From positions 1-40,941 of the forward strand of contig JACNKN010000063.1 in NCBI GenBank assembly GCA_014382015.1: DNA of 40,941 nt, read 5' to 3'. This DNA is from Fidelibacterota bacterium (GTDB taxonomy: Bacteria; Fidelibacterota; Marinisomatia; Marinisomatales; TCS55). Positions 5,825 through 13,647 of the stretch are shown here, in pieces. Under the pieces are notes generated by a model. That model ran no database searches, had not been told where the DNA came from, and worked only from the letters and a program-made list of their open reading frames with translations. The stretch's first letter is position 1, and every line of letters starts with the position of its first letter. Made by a program: the position numbers and the translations under genes.

Positions 5825-7954
5825 TTACTTTTTGATTCCTGCTAAATCGAACATGAATGCATATTCCAAAGCCACTTCATGATATCGGCGAAACCGTCCG
5901 GACTTGCCGCCGTGGCCTGCATCCATATTCATATGCAAATAAAGGTCGTTATCGCCCTGCCAGTGGTCCCGGAGTTTGGCCATCCACTTTAATGGCTCCC
6001 AGTATTGAACTTGTGAATCAAAAAACCCAGAAGTGACCAGCATATTTGGAAAAGCACGATCTTGCACCTGATCATAAGGTGAATAGGACAGCATATAATC
6101 GTAATAGACTTTCTGGTCAGGATTTCCCCACTCATCCCATTCGTTGGATGTTAAGGGAATGGTGGCATCCAACATGGTGGTAACCACATCCACAAATGGA
6201 ACGGCAGCAATAGCGCCCTTCCACAACTCAGGTGCCATATTGACCACGGCCCCAATCAACAATCCGCCGGCACTGCCTCCCTGACAAAATAATTGATCCG
6301 GAGTTGTCACACCAACTGAGACTAAATATTTACCCACATGAATAAAATCGGTAAATGTATTTTTCTTTTTCAGCATTTTACCATCATCATAGGATTGACG
6401 GCCGTAAATCTGGCTGCCGCGGACATGGGCAATCGCAAAAACAAATCCCCGATCCAAAAGACTTAACCGAGTCGAACTGAAAGAAGGATCCATGGTATAT
6501 CCGTAAGACCCGTATGCATATAGTAAAAGGTTTTGAGGATTATCTGTTTTTGAATCTTTCCGATACACTAACGAAATAGGCACTTTCTGCCCGTCATCTG
6601 CCGTGGCGTAAAGTCTCTCTGAATGATATGCTTCCTGATCGTAACCACCCACAACTTCCTGCTGCTTCATAAGGATTTTTTCACCGGAATCCATATTGTA
6701 ATCGTAAGTGGATCGAGGTGTGACCATAGACGTATAACTATATCGAAGCACATTCGTATTGAAATCTTCATTCACCGATATGCTCGCCGTATAGGTTGCT
6801 TCACCAAAATCGATATACTCATCTTTCCCGGTTTTCTGATTGATAATTCTCAACCCCCGCAACCCATCTTTTCGTTCACTGATGACCAAATGATTCTTGA
6901 ATATTTCTAACCCCAGCAAATGAACATCATTCCGATGGGCAATCACTTCTTTCCAATTGGACATATCCGTATCCCCCTCCGGCGTTTCCATGAGGCGGTT
7001 GTTTTTGGCTTCCCAATTGGTCACGATATAAAATTTATCCTCATAATGGTCAATGCCATATTCATGCTTCGTCCCCCGGGGAGAAAAGTTTTTGAAACCC
7101 CCTTCCGGATTATCTGCCCTAAGAATATGATAATCACTCACAAGCGTACTGCTGTTGTATATAATAATGTATTCCCCGGATTTGGACCGGTACACACCAA
7201 TATAATAGGATTCATCATCCTCTGTATAAACCAATGCATCATTTTTATAATCGGAACCCACTTTATGCCGATATATTTTTTCAGATAATAATGTTATCTT
7301 ATTTTTGGATGTATAAAATACAGTTTCATTATCATTAGCCCAAGCCACACCGCCCGTAGTGTTTTCAATTGTTTGCTTCAACACCTTTCCGGTTTTGAGA
7401 TCCTTAAAATGGATTTCATAAAACCGGCGACTCAAGGTATCCACTCCAAAAGCCAGCCATTGGTTGTCGGGACTCACGGCCATGCCCCCAATGGCAAAAT
7501 AATCAAATCCCTCAGCCAATTTATTTTCATCCAGGATGACTTCTTCCGCTGCATCCAGGGACTCTTTTTTCCGGCAGTGGATGACATATTCTTTCCCTTT
7601 TTCAAACCGGGTATAATAGTAATAGCCATTGTCCAGGTAAGGTACAGATTCATCGTCCTTTTTGATACGGCCCACAATTTCATCAAATAAATCATTCTGA
7701 AATTTTTCCGTATGCTTCAAACGCTTTTGGGTATAAGCATTTTCCCCATCAATATAATCCACCACTTCCTGGGTATGGCTGTCTTTTTCTTTGGCGGATT
7801 TTTGTTCATCCGAAAGACGCATCCAATAATAGTCATCAACTCGGGTATCTCCATGGATAGTCATTTCATGGGGTTTTTTGGTGGCGTCAGGGGGTGATTG
7901 GTTTTGCATACAGGCACTCAGTAGTAGGGTGAAAATCAAGATTAAATGTTTCAC
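5825..7954 (-). CDS. Oligopeptidase B-like S9 family lipoprotein peptidase
   Basis: A 709-residue protein of the prolyl oligopeptidase family (S9A). A lipoprotein signal (LLLSAC, Cys15) is followed by the N-terminal motif DDYYWMRL (residues 40-47) seen in oligopeptidase B, a seven-bladed propeller to about residue 440, then the alpha/beta-hydrolase domain. The catalytic triad is visible: Ser561 in GGSAGG, Asp646 in SGFFDSQVQYWEP, and His681 in DAGHGG. The block YDDGKMLKKKNTFTDF (residues 522-537) also matches oligopeptidase B. Expected activity is cleavage of short peptides, classically after basic residues. Here the enzyme should be membrane-anchored and face the periplasm or the surface, unlike cytosolic PtrB. 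The start is GTG with a GAGGAAA Shine-Dalgarno. It appears monocistronic. Confidence 0.92.
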   Translation of the reverse strand: MKHLILIFTLLLSACMQNQSPPDATKKPHEMTIHGDTRVDDYYWMRLSDEQKSAKEKDSHTQEVVDYIDGENAYTQKRLKHTEKFQNDLFDEIVGRIKKDDESVPYLDNGYYYYTRFEKGKEYVIHCRKKESLDAAEEVILDENKLAEGFDYFAIGGMAVSPDNQWLAFGVDTLSRRFYEIHFKDLKTGKVLKQTIENTTGGVAWANDNETVFYTSKNKITLLSEKIYRHKVGSDYKNDALVYTEDDESYYIGVYRSKSGEYIIIYNSSTLVSDYHILRADNPEGGFKNFSPRGTKHEYGIDHYEDKFYIVTNWEAKNNRLMETPEGDTDMSNWKEVIAHRNDVHLLGLEIFKNHLVISERKDGLRGLRIINQKTGKDEYIDFGEATYTASISVNEDFNTNVLRYSYTSMVTPRSTYDYNMDSGEKILMKQQEVVGGYDQEAYHSERLYATADDGQKVPISLVYRKDSKTDNPQNLLLYAYGSYGYTMDPSFSSTRLSLLDRGFVFAIAHVRGSQIYGRQSYDDGKMLKKKNTFTDFIHVGKYLVSVGVTTPDQLFCQGGSAGGLLIGAVVNMAPELWKGAIAAVPFVDVVTTMLDATIPLTSNEWDEWGNPDQKVYYDYMLSYSPYDQVQDRAFPNMLVTSGFFDSQVQYWEPLKWMAKLRDHWQGDNDLYLHMNMDAGHGGKSGRFRRYHEVALEYAFMFDLAGIKK

Positions 7955-8026
7955 GGTTTCCTCTATTCGTTAAAAATGGGAAGTGAATTTAACAGGATTA
8001 TTTTTTAAGATTGGTTTATTTTCAGA

Positions 8027-8434
8027 TTAATCTAATGGAAATAATGATAATCCAGAAATTTGTTTAAAAGCTTTGATATCCTGAGTCCACAATTGAAATC
8101 CATGTGTAATACACGTAGCGGCGATCCATGAGTCCGCCGCACCAATCTTAGTCCCTGATTGAACCAATCCCGACCATATGCGAGCGTGAGTTCTTGCAAC
8201 CTGCACATTGATATCCACAGCCGGAATAGTATCGATTATTTTTTCCACAAATGCCGATCGTTTATTCACTTGAACATTTGAAATTCCTCGGTAAACACCA
8301 TGAAGTAATTCACTCACCGTAATGACAGAAATAAATATTTCATCTTCTTCAGAATCGTTAGAAAAAATAGTAGATGGATCTAATTTTCCTCGTTCACATT
8401 CAATTAAAATATTTGAATCAATCAAGATGCCCAT
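8027..8434 (-). CDS. VapC-like PIN-domain toxin
   Basis: A 135-residue PIN-domain ribonuclease. The acidic metal-binding residues are in place: Asp6 (LIDSN), Glu42 (TVSELLHG), Asp101 (GAADSWIAATC) and Asp119 (WTQDIKAF). The length and motif order match the VapC/FitB type, which cleaves tRNA or rRNA sites. The ATG overlaps the antitoxin gene by 13 nt, giving translational coupling. The partner is a Phd/YefM-like antitoxin, and autoregulation probably runs through the palindromes at 8719-8755. All catalytic residues look intact, so the module may be active. Confidence 0.92.
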   Translation of the reverse strand: MGILIDSNILIECERGKLDPSTIFSNDSEEDEIFISVITVSELLHGVYRGISNVQVNKRSAFVEKIIDTIPAVDINVQVARTHARIWSGLVQSGTKIGAADSWIAATCITHGFQLWTQDIKAFKQISGLSLFPLD

Positions 8435-8700
8435 GGATCTCGAATGGGTTTATCGTTCATTGATTCCCGTACATCTTTGAGGTCGTTCGAAAAAGATGTG
8501 AGTTCTGATTCTGTTAAGTGCGGCAATGATTTTATAAAATCGACAAAATCCATAGAAGATAGTCCAGACACAACCGGCCGTAGTTCCGCAACTTCTTTGT
8601 TTCCACGAACCAGAATGATAGAGTCATGTTTGTATGCTACCCGGTTAACCAAATGAGAAAAGTTCCGCGCTACTTCTGTAATCGTTTTTTTCAATAACAT
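8422..8700 (-). CDS. Phd/YefM-family antitoxin
   Basis: A 92-residue protein. The N-terminal part (KKTITEVARNFSHLVNRVAY, then KHDSIILVRGNKEVAELRP) matches the Phd/YefM DNA-binding fold: a helix starting with E-A/V-R-x-x-F, then a beta hairpin with the xx-I-x-x-x-R-x-x-x-x-V-A-x-L-x-P pattern. The C-terminal Ser/Asp/Glu-rich region is the likely toxin-neutralising tail. It ends inside the start of the PIN toxin gene. Phd-type antitoxins paired with PIN toxins are common. A palindromic AT-rich operator lies immediately upstream. Confidence 0.88.
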   Translation of the reverse strand: MLLKKTITEVARNFSHLVNRVAYKHDSIILVRGNKEVAELRPVVSGLSSMDFVDFIKSLPHLTESELTSFSNDLKDVRESMNDKPIRDPWAS

Positions 8701-8718
8701 TTCGATTTTTCCACTTTA

Positions 8719-8755
8719 ATCATATAATCATATTATCTTATTATATGATATAATA
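8719..8755. promoter_or_regulatory. Palindromic operator/promoter of the Phd-PIN module
   Basis: A 17-nt perfect inverted repeat (TATTATAT-G-ATATAATA, 8739-8755) lies 39 bp upstream of the antitoxin start. A second inverted pair, ATCATATAAT (8719-8728) with ATTATATGAT (8740-8749), interlocks with it. The sequence also provides TATAAT-type -10 elements. This is the typical arrangement for conditional-cooperativity autoregulation by a Phd-type antitoxin. Confidence 0.6.
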
Positions 8756-8773
8756 CAAGACATTTTTGAACCA

Positions 8774-9100
8774 TTATTTCATTTTTCTCCCAAACCAGAG
8801 CCAGGCTGCCCCGAGGATAAGCCCCAGTCCTTCTCGCTGGTGTTCCCATAAATTCACCATGCGATTATCCAATTGCCACGGCATCATGGAATTTAAAAGG
8901 CCCATTGTTACCAGAAGTCCAACAATTAAAAGCCCAATCGCACTGATCTTAATCGTTTTTTCGGAACCTATTTTTGTGAAAGGTAAAAAGGCAACAGCTA
9001 AATAAACCGGCACCCAGATAAACCCATCGGGATCGTTAAGATTGACGGCGGCAAAGGAACAAAAAATCAGGGCAACTATCCATCGTAAAATATGATTCAA
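8774..9100 (-). CDS. TMEM220-like membrane protein
   Basis: A 108-residue protein with about four hydrophobic helices. The first helix ends in FAAVNLNDPDGFIWVPVYL, the N-D-P-D-x-x-x-W motif typical of the TMEM220 (transmembrane family 220) domain, and the conserved acidic and aromatic stretch WEHQREGLGL is near the end. Its function is unknown in bacteria. The start is a TTG with GGCAGG just upstream that overlaps the stop of the M28 gene. It is the last gene of the six-gene minus-strand unit. There is no better in-frame ATG. Confidence 0.78.
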   Translation of the reverse strand: MNHILRWIVALIFCSFAAVNLNDPDGFIWVPVYLAVAFLPFTKIGSEKTIKISAIGLLIVGLLVTMGLLNSMMPWQLDNRMVNLWEHQREGLGLILGAAWLWFGRKMK

Positions 9101-9103
9101 AAA

Positions 9104-10450
9104 CTACCTGCCAATCAATCCACCGGGATATGCCACCATACTCTCATGGCCGTTTTCACCCACAGATGCGACGCCAAATAAAAAATTATCAATGACAATT
9201 CCTTCTAAGGTATAACGATTGATATCTCCTCCCACTAATCGAGAATTCTCCCATGTGGGTGCCGTCGTATCCCGCCAGTATAATTTATATGCGGCAGCAC
9301 CATTCACCCTATCCCAGGAAAGAACTGTAGATGGTTTTACGATGCCGCCGATTTTCACATTTTCCGGTTTGGCCGGCGCCAGTGCCAATGAAACCAATGC
9401 AGCTGCATTCACAGCAGTCAGTTTTGCACAATATTCAAAATTCACGCCGGAAATCACATCACCATAATCTATGCCATTTTCCGTTCGAATATCCTGGTGC
9501 TGACGATTATAATTTTCGTGCGCTTCCATGATCCGAATCCCCGGGAATCCCACCTCATTAAATGGACGGTGATGCCCGCCACGGCCAAAGCGATCCAGCC
9601 GATAGATTAACATGGGGTTCATTTCAGGAAGATATGTCTTTGTGGCGGCAAACACATGCCGGGCTAACTGTCTCGATTCACCATCATTTTCACCGCCGAA
9701 AAATCGTTTCTGCTTTAACTGCTTTTCTGTTTCTAAAATAGAGTATGGTTCAGAAAATATTCGAAATGTTCGATTATCAATAACCCCATCTACCCCTTCA
9801 ATATTGCCAATCATATCATTGTTTAAAATACCCACAATTTCCCAACCTTCTTCCTTCGCCTTTTCCGCTAAAAACTTTCCGCCGAAAAGACCCTGCTCCT
9901 CTCCTGAGAGCCCGGCCAAAAGGATGGATGATGGAAAATCGTGGTTCGATAATACCCGCGCCAATTCAATTGCCCCCGCCATCCCGGTAGCATTATCATT
10001 TGCACCGGGAGAATCATGAACCCCGTCTAAGGGGTCAGAAATCCGGGAGTCAATATCACCACTCATAATCACATACCTGTTGGGGGTTTTCGTCCCCCGT
10101 TTGACTGCATAAATATTGACAATCCACGTATCTTTTTTGATCCGTGATTTGGGATTCCCTTTGGCCAGGGACCACTGTTCGAACACTTCAAGACAATTGC
10201 CGCAATCCCGGGATATTTTTTCAAATTCAGATTTTATCCATCGTCGGGCGGCGCCGATTCCACGCGTATTGGATAGGGTGTCTGACAATGTATGGCGCGT
10301 CCCGAAATTCGCCAGTTTTGTTACATACGTTTCTAACTTGTCTGCACTGATGTCATCAATGATTTCATATATCAATGGATCTACTTTCAACGATTGTGCT
10401 GCCAGTATCATCAAACTTGAAAAATAAAAAATAACCATTCGCTTCTTCAT
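9104..10450 (-). CDS. M28-family metallopeptidase with C-terminal FN3-like domain
   Basis: A 448-residue secreted peptidase with a signal peptide (about residues 1-19). The M28 core shows GDIDSR (131-136), GANDNATG with Asp152, GEEQGL with Glu184/Glu185, NNDMIG with Asp212, and C-terminal HENYNRQHQD (311-320) carrying the last His ligand. In classical M28 enzymes the first motif is H-x-D; here position 132 is Asp, so the first zinc ligand may be Asp or the site may be modified. Residues 360-448 resemble a fibronectin-type or immunoglobulin-like domain. Predicted role: periplasmic or extracellular aminopeptidase. A strong RBS (AAGGAG) is present. It lies 10 bp after the NAD(P)-binding gene. 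Confidence 0.88.
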   Translation of the reverse strand: MKKRMVIFYFSSLMILAAQSLKVDPLIYEIIDDISADKLETYVTKLANFGTRHTLSDTLSNTRGIGAARRWIKSEFEKISRDCGNCLEVFEQWSLAKGNPKSRIKKDTWIVNIYAVKRGTKTPNRYVIMSGDIDSRISDPLDGVHDSPGANDNATGMAGAIELARVLSNHDFPSSILLAGLSGEEQGLFGGKFLAEKAKEEGWEIVGILNNDMIGNIEGVDGVIDNRTFRIFSEPYSILETEKQLKQKRFFGGENDGESRQLARHVFAATKTYLPEMNPMLIYRLDRFGRGGHHRPFNEVGFPGIRIMEAHENYNRQHQDIRTENGIDYGDVISGVNFEYCAKLTAVNAAALVSLALAPAKPENVKIGGIVKPSTVLSWDRVNGAAAYKLYWRDTTAPTWENSRLVGGDINRYTLEGIVIDNFLFGVASVGENGHESMVAYPGGLIGR

Positions 10451-10460
10451 AGAAATCTCC

Positions 10461-11108
10461 TTAGCCTATTTTATGCATTTTTTTATTTGAAATAATGTTG
10501 AACCCAGTTCTTTCTAATAATGTTTCAGAAACCATGGCTCTCGCCACTGTTTTTGCAGGAATAGCTCTGACAGATGTGGGCGTCATCCAGGATGTAAGTT
10601 TAGCCACACCCATCCCGATTTTTTCTCCCAGTCGAAATTCGTTTCGATCCCCTAATAATAGTGACGGCCGAAAAATGAGTGTTGTATTTAAACCCAATGA
10701 TTTCAAGTTGGATTCCAGTTCTCCCTTTACTTGATTATAAAATATTTTTGAATTTGCATTGGACCCAGCAGCTGTAATCATGCTGAAAACACTTGTTCTC
10801 CATTTTTTTGCCGCACCAGCAAAAGCCAATGGAAAGTCATGATCCACCTTTCTGAAATTGGATTTACTGCCTGCCTTTTTGATGGTAGTACCCAGGCAAC
10901 AATATACATGGTCCACCGGAAACAATTCATTCCATGGAGGCATTTCAAAATCAATCACTTTTTCAACGAGTTTTTCATGATTCATCAACAATGGACTTCG
11001 AACGGGAGCGATCACCTTTTCATACCGGTCTGATTCCAAACATAGCTTTAAGACTTCTGTGCCCACTAATCCGGATCCACCCACCACTAAAGCGGATTTT
11101 TGTCCCAT
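10461..11108 (-). CDS. NAD(P)-binding Rossmann protein, TIP30/HTATIP2-like
   Basis: A 215-residue atypical short-chain dehydrogenase/reductase. It opens with the dinucleotide-binding motif VVGGSGLVG (residues 8-16). After a strand that includes YCCLGTTIKKAGS comes the segment KIFYNQVKGELE, in which Tyr and Lys are spaced as in the SDR Y-x-x-x-K catalytic pair, and then IFRPSLLLG. This layout matches the HTATIP2/TIP30-like NAD(P)H-binding proteins often annotated as nucleoside-diphosphate-sugar epimerases. The substrate is unknown. The ATG overlaps the upstream stop as TAATG, with AAGGTG as RBS, so it is translationally coupled to the Ycf48-like gene. Confidence 0.85.
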   Translation of the reverse strand: MGQKSALVVGGSGLVGTEVLKLCLESDRYEKVIAPVRSPLLMNHEKLVEKVIDFEMPPWNELFPVDHVYCCLGTTIKKAGSKSNFRKVDHDFPLAFAGAAKKWRTSVFSMITAAGSNANSKIFYNQVKGELESNLKSLGLNTTLIFRPSLLLGDRNEFRLGEKIGMGVAKLTSWMTPTSVRAIPAKTVARAMVSETLLERTGFNIISNKKMHKIG

Positions 11109-12121
11109 TAATGGTTCACCTTAATTTTATATATCTGTCCGCCCTTACCAACGGAAAATCCAATATTAGATCCTTTTGCGAAAGCGATGGCGCTCAGCCC
11201 CTTCACTTCGTTATTAAAGATGGACCAATTCCTGCCATTGTCTGCGGATATATCAATCCCTGTAGGACCGACTGCAAAAAATATCTCTCTTTTATAATGG
11301 GCCACACACTCCCGATATTGATTGGTCTGGGTGTCGGGGAGGTGCCAGGTTAATCCACCATCCAGGGTATAAGCCATGGTATTCTCAACCGATTGATTCA
11401 TGTAGTCTCCGCCAACCGCTATACCCACCTTTCGATCTTTAAATGCCAGTGAATAAATACCTGTTGTTTGTCCGCCATGAATTACCGGCGTTTCAATCGC
11501 CTTCCAATTTAGTCCACCATTCTCACTTTTAAATACACGGGATTGATCTCCACCCATGCCGAGCCAGACGTGGTTCTTGCCAAATACGGGTATGCCCGTT
11601 CCGCTGGCAGCAAAACCAAATTCCAGATTAAGTTTATGAGGGAATCCGTCCGTTGGAATTTCCTTCCATGATTCACCGCCATCCCCGGTTCTGATAAGCA
11701 AGTGATGTCCGTCAATGGGATCACTAAATGCTATTCCATCTTTCTTATTCCAGAATGACATACCGTCAAAAAATACACCTTCTCGATCATCAAAATGAAC
11801 CATTCGCCAGGATTGTCCCCCATCGGTGGTTTTATAAAATCGGGCAGGAGAAGCGATTCCCATGACAATGGCCGTATTTTTATCAAATCCCTGTATGTCC
11901 CTGAAATCGGTTTTTTCCATTTGGGGAACAGAAACATTTTCCCAGGTTTTTCCACCATTAATGGTTCGCAAAACAGTACCCCCGGTTCCGCTCAGCCAAA
12001 CCACTTTCTGGTTTACAACTGATAGTCCACGGAATGATGATTCAACACCACTATCAAGTGGCACAAGTGAAATAGATTGACCAAAGGTTAGACTAATGAA
12101 TAATGGTAAAAAACAGGTCAT
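11108..12121 (-). CDS. Ycf48-like BNR/Asp-box beta-propeller, secreted
   Basis: A 337-residue protein with a short signal peptide ending LTFGQ. At least six Asp-box (BNR) turns are visible: INGGKTWENV, TDGGQSWRMV, GDGGESWKEI, ENGGLNWKAI, LDGGLTWHLP and DNGRNWSIF. These are the S/T-x-D-x-G-x-T-W motifs of sialidase-like propellers, and the glycine-rich first blade (GTGGTVLRT) is like Ycf48, an assembly factor of photosystem II. Outside phototrophs this fold is common in exported proteins of unknown role. I begin at the ATG at 12121, overlapping the M20 stop as TGATG, because the signal peptide starts there. Confidence 0.82.
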   Translation of the reverse strand: MTCFLPLFISLTFGQSISLVPLDSGVESSFRGLSVVNQKVVWLSGTGGTVLRTINGGKTWENVSVPQMEKTDFRDIQGFDKNTAIVMGIASPARFYKTTDGGQSWRMVHFDDREGVFFDGMSFWNKKDGIAFSDPIDGHHLLIRTGDGGESWKEIPTDGFPHKLNLEFGFAASGTGIPVFGKNHVWLGMGGDQSRVFKSENGGLNWKAIETPVIHGGQTTGIYSLAFKDRKVGIAVGGDYMNQSVENTMAYTLDGGLTWHLPDTQTNQYRECVAHYKREIFFAVGPTGIDISADNGRNWSIFNNEVKGLSAIAFAKGSNIGFSVGKGGQIYKIKVNH

Positions 12122-13647
12122 CAATTTCTCATGGTCATAATGACTCCCATGAGGTCGATGCCGTACCAAAGGTTGGCAATCCTGAGATTTTCATTGGCGG
12201 CATGCTGATTATTGTCGTGGTTGGCAATCGGTATAATAATTGCGGGTTTTTGCAGCATGTCTGTAAACAAATAAATTGGCAAAGATCCTCCCAAAGCAGG
12301 CATTAAAATGAGCTTATCTCCCACAAATTTTCGGGTGGCATCAATAATGGCTTTGGCATTGGGTTCTTCCATGGATGTCCGTGAAGCAATGTATCCGGAC
12401 CCACGTCGATTTACCTTCGCAATCTTTTGATATTTCCGACGGGTTTCCATATCCGGATCATTATAAACAATATGAAACCCTTGTTTCCGGATGTGGGCTT
12501 CTACCTTATCCAGCATATCTATCGGATCGTTTCCTTTTACAAGGCGAACACCTATGGCAGCGGTGGCTGTGCTTGGAATTACATTACGCGCTTTCTTCCC
12601 AACATTGCCGCTGGATAAACCTTTGATTGTGAGTGATGGCAGCAGCAATCGTTCATTGATAGAGCGACCTTTCCCTTCTGTAAAAGCCAACCCCAATTCA
12701 GTTTTTAATTGAATATCCACATCGGGGATTTTGCTTAACTCCAGTCGTTCGAATTCAGATAATGGTTCGACCGTATCATAAAATCCATCGACCAATACCT
12801 TCCCAGTTTCATCTTTCATGGATGCAATGAGATGGGCCAGCGATTGTCCCGGCACCGGTGCCCAGTTTCCATAATGTCCACTATGGAGTGATCGGATGGC
12901 TCCGTAAACAGTTATTTCCATTCCTGTTACGCCGCGGACGCCAAATACCAGTTGAGGTTGACGGCTTTGATGCATAGGTCCATCACAAAAAAGCCAAATG
13001 TCAATATCATCCAGAAGCACTTTATTTTTGATTAGGTGTTCTTTCAAGTTTATGGAGCCTGCTTCCTCTTCCCCTTCAAAAAACAATTTAATGTTTGATG
13101 TAAATCCGATCTTGGATGATTGAAGTGCATCCACTGCATTTAGAATGGTCATAATGGGTGCTTTGTCATCCCCGGCAGAACGGCCGTAAATCCGCCATTC
13201 CGGATCTATTTTTGTTTGTTTCTCCGGAAAGGGTATTGGCTTTCCCTCTGCGTCCATGGCTGCATCATACAAAATTGGTTCAAATGGACCATGCATCCAT
13301 TTTGTGGAATCCACAGGCTGTCCGTCATAATGGACGTAAAAACAAAGCGTTCGTTTTGCCCCTGGAGTATTGTATTCACCATATATTATTGGATTCGCAC
13401 CATCGATCTCTAAAAGCTGCATCTCGAAACCGCGCTTTTGAAAAAGTCCCCTGATATATTCAGCATTTTTGCGAATGTTCTCCCGGTCCGATGCCACATT
13501 GGGCATGGAGAGTAGATACGCAAAATCTTTAAGGATTGTGGCACCGTTATTCTTCACCCAACTTCTGGTGGCCTTTAGGGACTGTGGCTCGCCGGCGAAA
13601 ACACTCGTGCAAAAAATTAGTCCTGCGAGAATAATTCTTTGGATCAT
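12121..13647 (-). CDS. M20-family metallopeptidase (dipeptidase), secreted
   Basis: A 508-residue M20 peptidase with a signal peptide (about 1-18, ending SVFAG). Metal and catalytic motifs: VHYDGQPVD with His106 and Asp108, GRSAGDDKAP with Asp160/161, EGEEEAGS with the base and ligand near Glu193/194, CDGP with Asp222, and NHDNNQHAANE with the last His near 482. A central dimerisation insert contains SLHSGHYGN. Relatives hydrolyse dipeptides or N-acyl amino acids with two zinc ions. The start lies directly after the stop of the GCPII-like gene (TAA then ATG), and its own stop overlaps the Ycf48-like start. Probably periplasmic. Confidence 0.9.
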   Translation of the reverse strand: MIQRIILAGLIFCTSVFAGEPQSLKATRSWVKNNGATILKDFAYLLSMPNVASDRENIRKNAEYIRGLFQKRGFEMQLLEIDGANPIIYGEYNTPGAKRTLCFYVHYDGQPVDSTKWMHGPFEPILYDAAMDAEGKPIPFPEKQTKIDPEWRIYGRSAGDDKAPIMTILNAVDALQSSKIGFTSNIKLFFEGEEEAGSINLKEHLIKNKVLLDDIDIWLFCDGPMHQSRQPQLVFGVRGVTGMEITVYGAIRSLHSGHYGNWAPVPGQSLAHLIASMKDETGKVLVDGFYDTVEPLSEFERLELSKIPDVDIQLKTELGLAFTEGKGRSINERLLLPSLTIKGLSSGNVGKKARNVIPSTATAAIGVRLVKGNDPIDMLDKVEAHIRKQGFHIVYNDPDMETRRKYQKIAKVNRRGSGYIASRTSMEEPNAKAIIDATRKFVGDKLILMPALGGSLPIYLFTDMLQKPAIIIPIANHDNNQHAANENLRIANLWYGIDLMGVIMTMRN

